DNA from: Desulforamulus ferrireducens
GTDB taxonomy: Bacteria; Bacillota; Desulfotomaculia; Desulfotomaculales; Desulfotomaculaceae
Reading direction: 5' to 3'
Length of the DNA: 64,000 bases
Assembly: GCF_002005145.1 (NCBI RefSeq)
Contig: NZ_CP019698.1
Span: 2,356,001 to 2,420,000 of the forward strand
Position numbers and translations under genes: made by a program
Part shown: piece after piece, positions 7,019-15,865 of the stretch
How positions within the stretch are numbered: the first letter of the stretch is position 1
Layout of the letters: each line of letters opens with the position of its first letter
The notes under the pieces: model-generated
What the model saw: only the letters and a program-made list of their open reading frames with translations
Told to the model about the DNA's origin: nothing
Databases searched by the model: none

Positions 7019-8518
7019 GAGCATTTTGCATAATGAACACATCCAGAATTCTCAAGGGTTTATTTTAGGATAAAAAAGGACTTCACCCCAACATTGGAGA
7101 AAAATTCAAGTGACTAAACAAGAATTTCCCAAAGGAGTGAAGTCACTTTGTATATTCTCCAACAAACCCTATTTTCCTTCGAAGAATTGATGGAACTTGA
7201 ATTAAAAGAACGATTGCATCTATTTTTTTCAAACTTATCCCTGGAACCATATACTGTCAAACTAAGAAGTCGATTACCCCAAGGAGCTAAAGGTTTTAGA
7301 AGAGATGCCATCTTGAGGGCATTGCTGGCAGCTCCCCTTGTTGGTATTAGCACATTTACCGGCTTGGTAGACCGTTTGAAATCTGATATACGGTTTCGTT
7401 ATCAATGCGGATTTGGCGTAGGCAGTGTACCTTCCATAGCCACATTCAGCCGGGTATTTCAGAAGATAACAACCTTAAATTTGGCAGAAGAACTTTTCCT
7501 GGCCTTGGTGAAAGAGTGCCGCGAAAAAGGCGTTATCAGCGGCGAAGTGATTGCTATAGATAGTACGGCTATTAACGCTTACGAACAAAAACAAGCACGC
7601 CATAAAAGCAAGAATACAGGCAATGGCGATTGGGGAGCTAAAAAAGACTCCTTTGGCAATACCGTAACCTGGTTTGGCTACAAACTTCATCTGGCTGTGG
7701 ATACCGAAAGCGAATTGCCTATAGCATTTGAAGTTACTCCTGCTAATGTGAATGATGGTGATCTTGGCCCGGTATTAATAGAAAAAGTTAGTTCATCTGT
7801 TCCTGAGAATGAAAAACCCAAGTTTTATGTTATGGACGCAGGCTATGACCAACTAAAGAACTATGAAGCAGCTCACAAAAATTCAGCCCAGGCCATTATT
7901 CCCTTAAACCTTCGTAACGAGAAAGAACCCCCTGCTGGAATGACATCCAATGGCACTCCGGTTTGCTCCATGGGTTATGAGATGGTCTACTGGGGAGCAG
8001 ATAAGAACATTTTAAAATTTCGTTGCCCCCACATTCTCGGCAAGGTAGACTGTCCATTTGGTTCTGCCTGGTGTTCCGCTTCAAATTACGGGCTGGTCAA
8101 AAAAGTCAATATTAAAGAAGATCTGCGTCGTTACTCCAGTCCTCATCGAAACACCAGAAAATGGGAAGAGTTGTATGACCAGAGAACAGCCGTCGAGAGA
8201 GTAAATTCAAGACTAAAAGTTCATCTTACAGCCAATCGGTTGCATGTTTGGGGAATCAAAAAAGTTAAAACTCATCTGTTGCTAAACATGATTGTTTTAT
8301 TGGTCGGCGCTTTGGCTTGTAAGCAATCACTACAAAAAGCAGCATAAGGTCTCTTGCTTTTAAGCACTATCGTATTTTTTAGGCAACGCTAAAAATTCTG
8401 CCCTTGTCTTCTTTTTTAGTAATTAAGCTGTCAAAAGTGTGGTTTTTTTAAAATTTACCAATTGGATGCTTTGAGTAATCTGTTGATCTTTCAAAAAAAC
8501 TTATTTTGCAAAATGCTC
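7019..8518 (+). mobile_element. IS5/IS1182-like element of exactly 1500 bp nested in ISLre2
   Basis: The ends are GAGCATTTTGCATAAT at 7019 and, inward from 8518, GAGCATTTTGCAAAAT. A 5-bp duplication TATAC flanks it at 7014-7018 and 8519-8523. One intact transposase gene fills it (7148-8347). Confidence 0.88.
7148..8347 (+). CDS. IS5/IS1182-like DDE transposase (DUF772 type)
   Basis: The 399-residue protein has an N-terminal DUF772-like region (GFRRDAILRALLAAPLVGIST and SVPSIATFSRVF) and a DDE_Tnp_1 core: first D in VIAIDSTAINAYE, second D in FYVMDAGYDQLKNYE, and E in QRTAVERVNSRLKVHL. It looks intact. The start is TTG 7148 with GGAGTG ten bases upstream. Family naming between IS5 and IS1182 is by overall organisation and not firm. 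The gene sits within the 1500-bp nested element and is the only uninterrupted transposase of the three-level nest. Confidence 0.9.
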   Translation: MYILQQTLFSFEELMELELKERLHLFFSNLSLEPYTVKLRSRLPQGAKGFRRDAILRALLAAPLVGISTFTGLVDRLKSDIRFRYQCGFGVGSVPSIATFSRVFQKITTLNLAEELFLALVKECREKGVISGEVIAIDSTAINAYEQKQARHKSKNTGNGDWGAKKDSFGNTVTWFGYKLHLAVDTESELPIAFEVTPANVNDGDLGPVLIEKVSSSVPENEKPKFYVMDAGYDQLKNYEAAHKNSAQAIIPLNLRNEKEPPAGMTSNGTPVCSMGYEMVYWGADKNILKFRCPHILGKVDCPFGSAWCSASNYGLVKKVNIKEDLRRYSSPHRNTRKWEELYDQRTAVERVNSRLKVHLTANRLHVWGIKKVKTHLLLNMIVLLVGALACKQSLQKAA

Positions 8519-8523
8519 TATAC

Positions 8524-9896
8524 AGGAAATCACAAATAAAATCATTAGTAATTTTGAAAAGGACCTGGAAAAGCTGATTCGAGAGAGAAGAGATATATCC
8601 GATTTCATACTGGCAACCAAAAGGACTTTGGATGAGGTTGGAGCAGATTTAGTAGCCGAAGCACTGGAAATAGTGAACCAAGTGTACAGAAATAGTAAGG
8701 AACGTAAAAAATATTGGAAGATAAAAGAAAAGGCTGCTAAGAAGACTCTAACAACAATATTTGGTGAAGTAAGGTATGAAAGGACATATTACCAGAATAA
8801 AAAGACAGGCGAATACAGCTATCTATCAGATGAAGCTGTAGGTATAGAAGCCCATGACAAAATAGATGCTTCCCTGAAAGTGAAGCTGATAGAAGATGCA
8901 ATATATACGTCTTATGGCAGAAGTGGTAAGGAGGCATCAAAAGCAGTAGAGCTTACATCTCAAACTGTAATGAACAGTATACGAGAGCTTGGTAGTGTAA
9001 GTAACAATGCGGCAGAAATTAGGTTGGATAAAAAGCGTGTAAAAATACTCTACATAGAGGCTGATGAAGATCATGTACCGCTTCAGGATAAGGGTAAGGC
9101 AGAACCAAAGCTAGTATATGTGCATGAGGGCAAAATACAAGTTAGCAAAGGCCGCTGGAAGTTAATAAACCCAAGGTATTTTAGTGGTGTTTATGCAAAC
9201 AGTGATGAGCTTTGGATAGAAGTATCGGATTACATAGATAAAGCTTATGATCTGGATAGGATAGAAAAAATCTACCTGTCAGGAGATGGCGCACCTTGGA
9301 TAAAGAACGGCTTAGGCTGGATTAAGGGTAGTATCTATGTATTGGATCGTTATCACCTAACAAAGTATATTACACAAGCTACAGCTCATATGGAACACAC
9401 CACATCAATCATGTGGGATTACATAAATGCCGGTGATAAAAAGAGTGTAAGAGAACTATTAAATGCAATCATAAGCGCAACCGAATCAGACACAAAGAGA
9501 GAAGCTGTCCTGGAAGCAAGAAGATATATACTTGGCAACTGGGAAGGTATAATGAGTCAATACGATGTAGATTATGTTGGCTGTAGTGCAGAAGGTCATA
9601 TCAGCCATATCTTATCGTCCAGACTTAGCTCACGGCCTCTGGGATGGTGCAAAACAGGAGTAGATCAGATGTCTAGGCTAAGAGCTTTTGCAGCAAATGG
9701 CGGTAATGTGTATGAGTTATTTATGAAACAAAAGAAAGCAATAGCAAAAAAAGCAAGGAATCTAAAAATTGATCAAGAGATTATCAGAAAACGTCAACTT
9801 AAGTCATCCCATGAAACTATCGGAAATATCACAGTTTTGAACATTGGTAAAAGGACTTGGGCTCACGAATTTCTTAAATCAATAAGGGATTCCTAG
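8524..9896 (+). pseudogene. ISLre2 (UPF0236-type) transposase, split after codon 5
   Basis: The main part encodes a UPF0236 transposase, with IYLSGDGAPWIKNGLGWI, VLDRYHLTKYI, and AEGHISHILSSRLSSRPLGW as hallmarks. The true start is ATG 7003: codons MEFII plus one base of codon 6 lie at 7003-7018, and removal of the nested element plus one TATAC rejoins them in frame to QEITNKIISNFEKDLEKL. Apart from the insertion I see no other lesion. A TTG at 8628 could start a protein lacking about 40 residues. Confidence 0.88.
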
Positions 9897-9956
9897 GTTA
9901 AATGATATGCAGAGGGATATTCTTGCTTTTAAAACCCATAGTATCTTGACGCTATC

Positions 9957-10013
9957 AAATACTATATGATATTTGCAATCCCATTTGGTGTGTGATAAAC
10001 TGTTTTCATCCAT
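9957..10013 (-). pseudogene. IS200 TnpA, first 19 codons
   Basis: From ATG 10013, preceded by GGAGGTCATCCAC, the sequence encodes MDENSLSHTKWDCKYHIVF, the standard N-terminus of IS200-type TnpA. It continues in frame at 6878 after removing ISLre2 and one 9-bp duplication. Confidence 0.88.
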
Positions 10014-10143
10014 GTGGATGACCTCCTTTTGTTTTTAGATTGGCTGGCGAAACCAATTCTATTGTAACAAAAGGAGGTTTTTATGTCATACTCATCGCTA
10101 AAAGCTTTTCAGAACTACCTGCATAGCAGGTAGTATTCTTAAA

Positions 10144-10184
10144 CACAAAAAAACCGGTCAAGGTAGCTGTTCACCTTAACCGGT
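10144..10184 (-). terminator. Rho-independent terminator of the recombinase operon
   Basis: On the minus strand ACCGGTTAAGGTG...CACCTT-like pairing (10153-10184) forms a stem ending ACCGGT, followed by a run of seven T. It lies downstream of the serine-recombinase genes. Confidence 0.75.
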
Positions 10185-10203
10185 AATCTTTTAAATCCTT
10201 CAC

Positions 10204-10437
10204 TTATCCCAATATCTCCCTTACCTCAACCCCCGCCTTCAATACAAACACCACCTCCACCAGCGACTTTACCCGTATTCTCTCCACCAGTAAAGTAAAC
10301 AAATCCTCATCAAACTCCTTCACAATTTCCTTTCCCCGAAGCATTTTTTCTATCCCCCTAACCCTTGCAAGTGTATCTTTCCACTTAAACTCCGCCTGAG
10401 TAAAACTCATCCTCGCGTTAGCTCCTATAATTCTCAA
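10204..10437 (-). pseudogene. C-terminal remnant of a serine recombinase
   Basis: A 77-codon frame contains EFDEDLFTLLVERIRV and VVFVLKAGVEVREIL, the pattern found at the extreme C-terminus of large serine recombinases. No catalytic or recombinase domain is attached. It follows the frameshifted third recombinase (10472-12039) by 34 bases and looks like a leftover of a further copy or of a recombined gene. The pattern match is to the C-terminal tail only, so the family call is moderate. Confidence 0.5.
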
Positions 10438-10471
10438 GTTATCCTGGCATATTTCTCGTTATAATACGAGC

Positions 10472-12039
10472 TTATAACTTTACTTCTACCACAAACCCCG
10501 ACTTAAACTCAACCACTATCCTGTCATTATATACCGTTGCTTTTTCAACCAGTTTTCTGACCAGTTTATCATCAAACTCCGTAATGTCACCGGTTTGCGT
10601 GTTAAGGAAGTCCGTCATCTCAGCAATCCGATCCCTCTTATCTTGGCGAAGAGCGTTTCTTGAAAGTGTTTCTTGCCTTAAATCTCGCAACCTATAAATT
10701 TCATTTACAATATTATTGTATTCTTCCTTTAAATTTGCTTTTTGGATCAACTCGGTTTGGAGTTCTTCCAGCCTTTTATCAATATCTGCCATACTCTCAT
10801 CCAAATCCACGCTTAATACGGTTTCAATATTCTTCTTCAGTATGGCCAGAAAAGAGTTTTTTCCGCTGACCGCTACATTGATGGCTTCTACAATTTTCTC
10901 TTTAAGCGTATCTTCAAGTATAGTGGAAGCGGTACAAAATAAACCGGTGTTTTCCAATCTGCTGACGCATCTCCATACGATTGATTTCTTTCCTCGGTTA
11001 TTCCAATGAACCCTTCGAAATATTTCATGACAGTTGCCGCAAAAGACCATCTGTGATAAAGGATGCTTGTTGCTATAGTTTCTTTTCTTTCCATTCTTAC
11101 TTATATGCACACATCTTCTTTTGACAAGCTGTTCCTGAACCTGCATAAAGATTTCACGCGGGATTATGGGCTCATGGCTGTTTTCTACATAGTATTGTGG
11201 AACTATACCGTTATTGGGTACCCTTTTCTTCGATAAAAAATCTACCGTATAGGTTTTCTGCAGCAGCGCATCACCGATATATTTTTCATTCCTCAAAATC
11301 TTATTGATGGTGCTGGTATGCCATCTGGGATTGCCTGCACCCGTCAGAATTCCGTCAGCCTCCAAACCCCTAGCTATCTGTAGCATACTGGAACCTTCAA
11401 GATATTCTCTGTAAATGCGTTTGACGATCTCAGCCTCTTCAGGTACGATAACTAAATTGCCATCCTTATCCTTTGTATAGCCAAGAAACCGGTTGTGATT
11501 GATATGGATTTTTCCTTGCTGATATCGGTACTGAATACCCAGTTTTACATTCTGGCTTAACGATTGGATTCTTGCTGCGCTAAAGATGCCATAATGGTCA
11601 ACAGGATTTCCCCTTTGGTATCCAAAGTGTTTATATTTTCCTTTTCAAAGTAAACCGGAATATTTTTTTCTTTAAGCTGCCTTATGTACTTTAGGCAGTC
11701 CAGCGTATTTCTTGCAAACCGGCTGATAGATTTCGTAATTATCATATCGATTTTACCCTGCATACATTCTTCTATCATCCGGTTAAACTCTTCACGCTTT
11801 TTTGTGTTAGTTCCGGTAATACCTTCATCTGCAAATATGCCTGCTAACTCCCATTCGGGATTGCTTTTGATGTAGTTTGTGTAGTGCTCAATTTGCGCTT
11901 CATAACTGGTTGCCTGCTCCTCGCTGTCCGTAGAAACACGACAGTAAGCTGCTACCCGAAGCTTAGGCAATTCCTCGGCCTTTGCACTATTCCCAATTCG
12001 CTTACGGGCAGGAATTACCGTAACATTCCTGGTTATCAT
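10472..12039 (-). pseudogene. Large serine recombinase, frameshifted
   Basis: The first part (start ATG 12039, GAGGTGATTTTAG upstream) carries the resolvase domain: [16 protein letters not shown] with the catalytic serine, then [15 protein letters not shown]. At about 11563-11570 one base is missing: CAA GAA TCC AAT CG should read on as [10 protein letters not shown]. In the other frame the gene continues with NRFLGYTKDKDGNLVIVPEE, then the recombinase domain, a zinc ribbon (VFCGNCHEIFRR) and a coiled coil. As it stands the protein is truncated after the catalytic domain. It is the third recombinase of the cluster. Confidence 0.85.
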
Positions 12040-12460
12040 CTAAAATCACCTCGCTCTTAATAAGACTATAAGCATACTCTGCCTGCTGAAATGGATCATC
12101 GTATAGATTATCTGGCATTGAAGCATGAAACCTAAAATTTAAGATTTTCTTTTCATTTCCTTTATGTTCATAAATCCTGCCAAGCGCCTCAGCTCGCCTG
12201 CGTCTTTCCAGTTGTGCTTTTTCGAATGTGTCTCTGCTGATAATTGGCGGATAGAATTTGTCCTCAACATACCGTTTATCTGCCAGCATTCTTGCAACAG
12301 ATGTGTGGTAACGCTTAATACCCGCTTTTTGTGCCGCTTCGCTTAAAGAAAGCCCGGAAAGATAAACCTCAAATAGCTTCTTAATTTTAACTGCTTCCTC
12401 TTCATTAATTACAGCCCTGCCGTTTTGAATGATATATCCAAAAGGTATATGGCTCATCAT
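12002..12460 (-). CDS. Short recombinase-domain accessory protein (no catalytic domain)
   Basis: Started at ATG 12460, which overlaps the TGA of the upstream recombinase as ATGA and has AAAGGTTG upstream, the protein has about 152 residues. It resembles only the Recombinase domain region ([19 protein letters not shown], then [23 protein letters not shown]) and has no resolvase serine motif. Small proteins of this kind occur between two large serine recombinases in clostridial prophages and conjugative elements, where they probably aid recombination or directionality. The stop overlaps the start of the third recombinase by 38 bases, so the three form one coupled operon. Confidence 0.7.
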   Translation of the reverse strand: MMSHIPFGYIIQNGRAVINEEEAVKIKKLFEVYLSGLSLSEAAQKAGIKRYHTSVARMLADKRYVEDKFYPPIISRDTFEKAQLERRRRAEALGRIYEHKGNEKKILNFRFHASMPDNLYDDPFQQAEYAYSLIKSEVILDDNQECYGNSCP

Positions 12461-14025
12461 TTCATCAACCTTTCCCTTAATTTCAACCCGCATTTCATTT
12501 TGAAGCCTATTTCTTCCTGTGAAAACACAATGATTTCGTGGGTAAAATCCTCAAATATTTCACTATCAAATGCATCAATCTGCTTTTCAGCTTTCGTTGC
12601 AAATTTAAGAAGCTTTTCAACCTCAACGAGGATAGTCTGACTCCCATCGATTGTGCGTTTTATGGCTTCTTTTTGTTCTTTTAATAAAGCCGCTTCTTTA
12701 AGCAGCTCATTTTTCTGTGTATTAAAAAGAGCGGGTTCCAGGTATCCTTTGGCCATAAGTCCCATAATTACCTGAACCCGCTCTGTATTTTCTTTGATTT
12801 TTGTTTCCATCTCCTGAATCTTTGTTATGTTATCTGAGTAATTTGTCTTCTTTAAGCTTTGCAGCAATGGCCTTAGAATGAACTTATGACCGAAAATAAG
12901 CTTATTAATCATAACAACGAAGGCCTGATGGATCTCATCTTCTCTGACAAACTTCATTGAACAAGCCGAAGCGTCCTTTATATGCTTTGTGCAGCACCAG
13001 GCAATATATTTACGGTCACCGCTGCCATGAATTCGACGCTTAAAATTGCTGCCACATTCTGCGCATTTGATTTTCCCCGAGAATGGGTAACGTTTTTTAT
13101 ACTTGCTGCTTCCTTTGATTATACCTTTTTCTTTTCCTCTTTGCCTTAAAATCTCTTGGGCAGCTTCAAATTCCTCATGGGATATAATGGCTTCATGATG
13201 ATCTTTTATCATGTATTGATCCTTTTCCCCACGATTATAATGCCGCTTAAAATTCTCATCTGTATAGGTTTTTTGCAGAAGGACATCCCCAGTATATTTT
13301 TCATTGCTTAAAATGCCGCGGATAGTTGTCGCTGTCCAGTGTGAACCTCTCTTTGTTGGAATTTTATCCGAATTTAGCCCATCTGCAATTTTCTGTGTGC
13401 CTTTACCGTCCAAAGCCTCGGAAAAAATCCGCTTTACGATTTCAGCCTGTTCTTTATTGATAAATAGCTTTCCATCCACATAATCATAACCATAGGGAGG
13501 ATATGCAATCTTGTATGTTCCGTTTTGAAACCTGCGTCTGATAGACCACTTACTATTTTCTGCAATGGATAATGACTCGTTTTCTGCAAGGCTGCTCAAA
13601 ATTGTCAGCACCAATTCGCCTTCCATGCGTTGCGTGTTTATATTCTCTTTCTCGAAATAAATGAAAACACCGAGATCGGTAAGTTTTCGTACCATTTCAA
13701 TGCAGTCGGTTGTGTTTCTGGCAAATCTGCTGACTGACTTGGTTATAATAAAGTCAATTTTCTTGTTTTCACAATCTTCAAGCAGCCTTAATAGTCCAGT
13801 CCGGTTTTCCTTTTTTGTGCCTGATATGCCTTCGTCATAATAAATCCCTGCAAATTGCCAATCCGGATTTGCTTTTATATAGGATTCATAATGGTCCTTT
13901 TGTGCTTCCAGGCTTGCCATTTGCTCATCGCTGTCGGTTGAAACCCTGCAATAAGCCGCCACCCTCACCTTTGGCTTTAAAGCTTGGAGAGCATTATTTC
14001 CATCAATCCTTGTTACCTTTCTCAC
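12457..14025 (-). CDS. Large serine recombinase, probable element integrase
   Basis: The 522-residue protein has an N-terminal resolvase domain ([21 protein letters not shown] with catalytic Ser, ITKSVSRFARNTTDC), the recombinase domain (YPPYGYDYVDGKLFINKEQAEIV), a zinc ribbon (KIKCAECGSNFKRR plus a later CCTKHIKDASAC) and a C-terminal coiled coil (LLKEAALLKEQKEAIKRTI). This is the architecture of large serine integrases. The start is taken as GTG 14025, eight bases after AGGAGG; GTG 14034 is too close. It is the only intact integrase in the element bounded by the rlmD junctions, so it is the best candidate for that integration. Confidence 0.9.
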   Translation of the reverse strand: MRKVTRIDGNNALQALKPKVRVAAYCRVSTDSDEQMASLEAQKDHYESYIKANPDWQFAGIYYDEGISGTKKENRTGLLRLLEDCENKKIDFIITKSVSRFARNTTDCIEMVRKLTDLGVFIYFEKENINTQRMEGELVLTILSSLAENESLSIAENSKWSIRRRFQNGTYKIAYPPYGYDYVDGKLFINKEQAEIVKRIFSEALDGKGTQKIADGLNSDKIPTKRGSHWTATTIRGILSNEKYTGDVLLQKTYTDENFKRHYNRGEKDQYMIKDHHEAIISHEEFEAAQEILRQRGKEKGIIKGSSKYKKRYPFSGKIKCAECGSNFKRRIHGSGDRKYIAWCCTKHIKDASACSMKFVREDEIHQAFVVMINKLIFGHKFILRPLLQSLKKTNYSDNITKIQEMETKIKENTERVQVIMGLMAKGYLEPALFNTQKNELLKEAALLKEQKEAIKRTIDGSQTILVEVEKLLKFATKAEKQIDAFDSEIFEDFTHEIIVFSQEEIGFKMKCGLKLRERLMK

Positions 14026-14086
14026 CGTTTTCACCTCCTTTGGGCATGTGACATGTTACCTCTGTGTGCCGCTAATAGCAAGCTAA

Positions 14087-14305
14087 TTAGGCCATAAGCT
14101 GTGCGTACATCGGCGAGAAAGTTTTAATATTTAACTTGTCGATTTTGTCGAATTCTTCCTCTGAAATCAGTCCCGCCTTAAGCATCTTCTGCAGAATTTT
14201 ATATGCCCGCCAGTAATCAACCTCTCTTTGAATTTCCTCTTGTGTTATCTTTGTATAGTTCGTTTCCTGCGGGTTATATGGTAAATGATTAGCCGCCTCT
14301 ATCAT
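14087..14305 (-). CDS. Small SHOCT-like phage protein
   Basis: The 72-residue protein has a C-terminal segment AYKILQKMLKAGLISEEEFDKIDKL that matches the SHOCT pattern (short C-terminal oligomerisation-type helix-turn-helix with GLIxxEEF). Such small proteins often lie between lysis genes and integrases in clostridial prophages. The ribosome site GGAGGTGCTTGA precedes ATG 14305. No enzymatic role is suggested. Confidence 0.7.
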   Translation of the reverse strand: MIEAANHLPYNPQETNYTKITQEEIQREVDYWRAYKILQKMLKAGLISEEEFDKIDKLNIKTFSPMYAQLMA

Positions 14306-14320
14306 TCAAGCACCTCCTAT

Positions 14321-14352
14321 AAAAACTTAGGACAGCCGCGATTGGCTGTCCT
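14321..14352 (-). terminator. Terminator after the endolysin gene
   Basis: GGACAGCC-AATCGC-GGCTGTCC on the minus strand, followed by TAAGTTTTT. It separates the phage late operon from the SHOCT/recombinase genes. Confidence 0.75.
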
Positions 14353-14358
14353 TTATCG

Positions 14359-15363
14359 TTATTCCGGCAATTTCAGAACTTGTCCGGGGTAAATAGTATC
14401 TGAAGTCAGGCCATTGAGTTTCTTAATCTCCGGATATCTTGTTCCTCTGCCGAGTTCTTTTTCCGCTATTCTCCATAAGGTGTCGCCTTTTTGCACTGTA
14501 TAGGTTCTATTGCCCTTGTTATCAGGAATGCTGTTTACAATTACAAGGTTTTCTTTTGCTACCCAAGTGTTTATGCCTGCAATCTCTTGACCGCCGGATT
14601 TCTTAACCTTTTTGCCAAGCAAAACACATTCTTTGCCGCCTTTTATGACCGGCTTGCCTTTGTATAAAGTCTGTGTGACCCTGTGGTAATAGTCATTTTT
14701 GACCCACGTTGGAACTTCCACACTGCCGGGGTAGTAATTCTTTACACTGTCCTTAAACTCCACCATATCTCCAATTCCAATATCAGTATTGGTATCTGTA
14801 CTGTTCTCCAGCGCTTTTTTTACTGCTTTACGGAAAGTATCCATATTCTCACCATGCTTGGGAAACCAGTGCATCACATCAGCATGGTTGCTGGCAATAC
14901 CGAGCTTATATCCCTCGGAGTGGCAGATGATGTCATTCTCATTAAGACCGTACTTCTTGCAGAGCATAACGCAGAGTTCAACCGCATTCTGCCACGCTTT
15001 ACGGAAATAATCTTCCTGCTTTGCTGCATCATAACCCACCATTACCGACCCGGATTTATACGAAAACCCGGCAGGCTCACAGATTTCAAAGCCAATATGG
15101 GTATTGTTGGCTGCTCCTCCCGCATGCCACCCGCGATGATCCCAAGGCAGGTATTGCCAAATCTCTTTATCGTCTACAAAAGCGTGAACACATACCTGCC
15201 TGTTTATTTCGCCGGCCTTGTAAGATTTGTTCCAACGGGAAAACCACTCAGCCGCCATTACACCCGGCACAGCCGTCGAATGTACCATGATTCCTTTAGG
15301 CGTGATTTTGCGGCCTGCTGTATAGCAATCGTTTCGCGTCATGTATTTAGTAAAAAGCTTCAT
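14359..15363 (-). CDS. Endolysin: N-acetylmuramoyl-L-alanine amidase with LysM domain
   Basis: The 334-residue protein has an Amidase_2 (PGRP-like) domain in the first 170 residues: [11 protein letters not shown] with the first zinc His, the WHAGG motif, and [21 protein letters not shown] with further ligand positions. It ends in a LysM wall-binding motif, [19 protein letters not shown]...YPGQVLKLP. There is no signal peptide, as expected of a phage endolysin released by holin. It overlaps the holin gene by four bases. It cleaves the amide between muramic acid and the stem peptide; specificity is from family. Confidence 0.92.
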   Translation of the reverse strand: MKLFTKYMTRNDCYTAGRKITPKGIMVHSTAVPGVMAAEWFSRWNKSYKAGEINRQVCVHAFVDDKEIWQYLPWDHRGWHAGGAANNTHIGFEICEPAGFSYKSGSVMVGYDAAKQEDYFRKAWQNAVELCVMLCKKYGLNENDIICHSEGYKLGIASNHADVMHWFPKHGENMDTFRKAVKKALENSTDTNTDIGIGDMVEFKDSVKNYYPGSVEVPTWVKNDYYHRVTQTLYKGKPVIKGGKECVLLGKKVKKSGGQEIAGINTWVAKENLVIVNSIPDNKGNRTYTVQKGDTLWRIAEKELGRGTRYPEIKKLNGLTSDTIYPGQVLKLPE

Positions 15364-15779
15364 TTCTTTTCATCCTCCTCATTTGAGTGGCCATGCAATT
15401 GTTCCAATGCGTTTTTCAGCTTTTCAGGAATGGGCAGTCCTATATGTGCAGCATTCTCAAGAATTGAAACTCCCTCGTTACTCAGGTAAAAGAAAATCAC
15501 TGCTGTCCGGATTGCCCCGCCATTGCCGAGCACCTGGCTGTCGATGATGTGTCCTACACCTACAAGTACAAAAATAAGCACTTTCTTAAAGATGCCCTTG
15601 GCCCCGACTTCACTCGAAAGCTTTCTGTCTACAACGGCACACATCACTCCGGTCACATAGTCAATGGTTACAAAAGCGATGAGTGCATACAAAAATCCAT
15701 CCAGCCTTCCAAGAAACCAGCCAAGAAATCCGCCAATAGCAGTAAAAACCGCCTGTACCCAGTTCCATACTGTTTTCAT
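15360..15779 (-). CDS. Phage holin (toxin secretion/lysis holin family)
   Basis: The 139-residue protein has an N-terminal hydrophobic segment ([35 protein letters not shown]), a central [22 protein letters not shown] segment and a third hydrophobic helix ([18 protein letters not shown]), then a charged tail ending [11 protein letters not shown]. The VTGVMCA...[11 protein letters not shown] pattern is the Phage_holin_4_1 signature. It directly precedes the endolysin with a four-base overlap, a lysis cassette. It forms the membrane lesion that releases the amidase. Confidence 0.9.
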   Translation of the reverse strand: MKTVWNWVQAVFTAIGGFLGWFLGRLDGFLYALIAFVTIDYVTGVMCAVVDRKLSSEVGAKGIFKKVLIFVLVGVGHIIDSQVLGNGGAIRTAVIFFYLSNEGVSILENAAHIGLPIPEKLKNALEQLHGHSNEEDEKK

Positions 15780-15815
15780 AGTCTTAAACCTCCGTTCAAC
15801 TTGAGTTTTGCATAT

Positions 15816-15846
15816 AAAAAAGCGCCCTGCCTTAAAGCAAAGCGCT
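15816..15846 (-). terminator. Terminator between tail fibre and holin genes
   Basis: AGCGC...GCGCT stem with inner pairing (15821-15846) followed by TTTTTT on the minus strand. It suggests partial termination before the lysis cassette. Confidence 0.65.
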
Positions 15847-15865
15847 GAAAATTAAAACTTCTAAT

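Larger units (their letters stand above)
6888..9956 (+). mobile_element. ISLre2-family element, itself interrupted
   Basis: Terminal inverted repeats match over 22 positions with few differences: GTTAGTGTAAAATTACTATGGG at the left and, read inward from 9956, GATAGCGTCAAGATACTATGGG. A 9-bp target duplication AAATACTAT is at 6879-6887 and 9957-9965. Without the nested 1.5-kb element the length is about 1.56 kb, normal for ISLre2. Confidence 0.85.
6382..10134 (-). mobile_element. IS200-family element, interrupted by ISLre2
   Basis: Right-end hairpin CCACCAGCTTAGCTGGTGG at 6382-6400 and left-end hairpin ACTACCTGCATAGCAGGTAGT at 10114-10134 bracket a tnpA gene split in two: codons 1-19 at 10013-9957 and the rest at 6878-6480. 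Removing the intervening ISLre2 element and one copy of its 9-bp duplication restores a continuous tnpA of about 151 codons, the normal size. Further small hairpins (GCCCTGTAAGGGC, TGCCTTAAGGCA) lie at 6410-6455. Confidence 0.85.
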
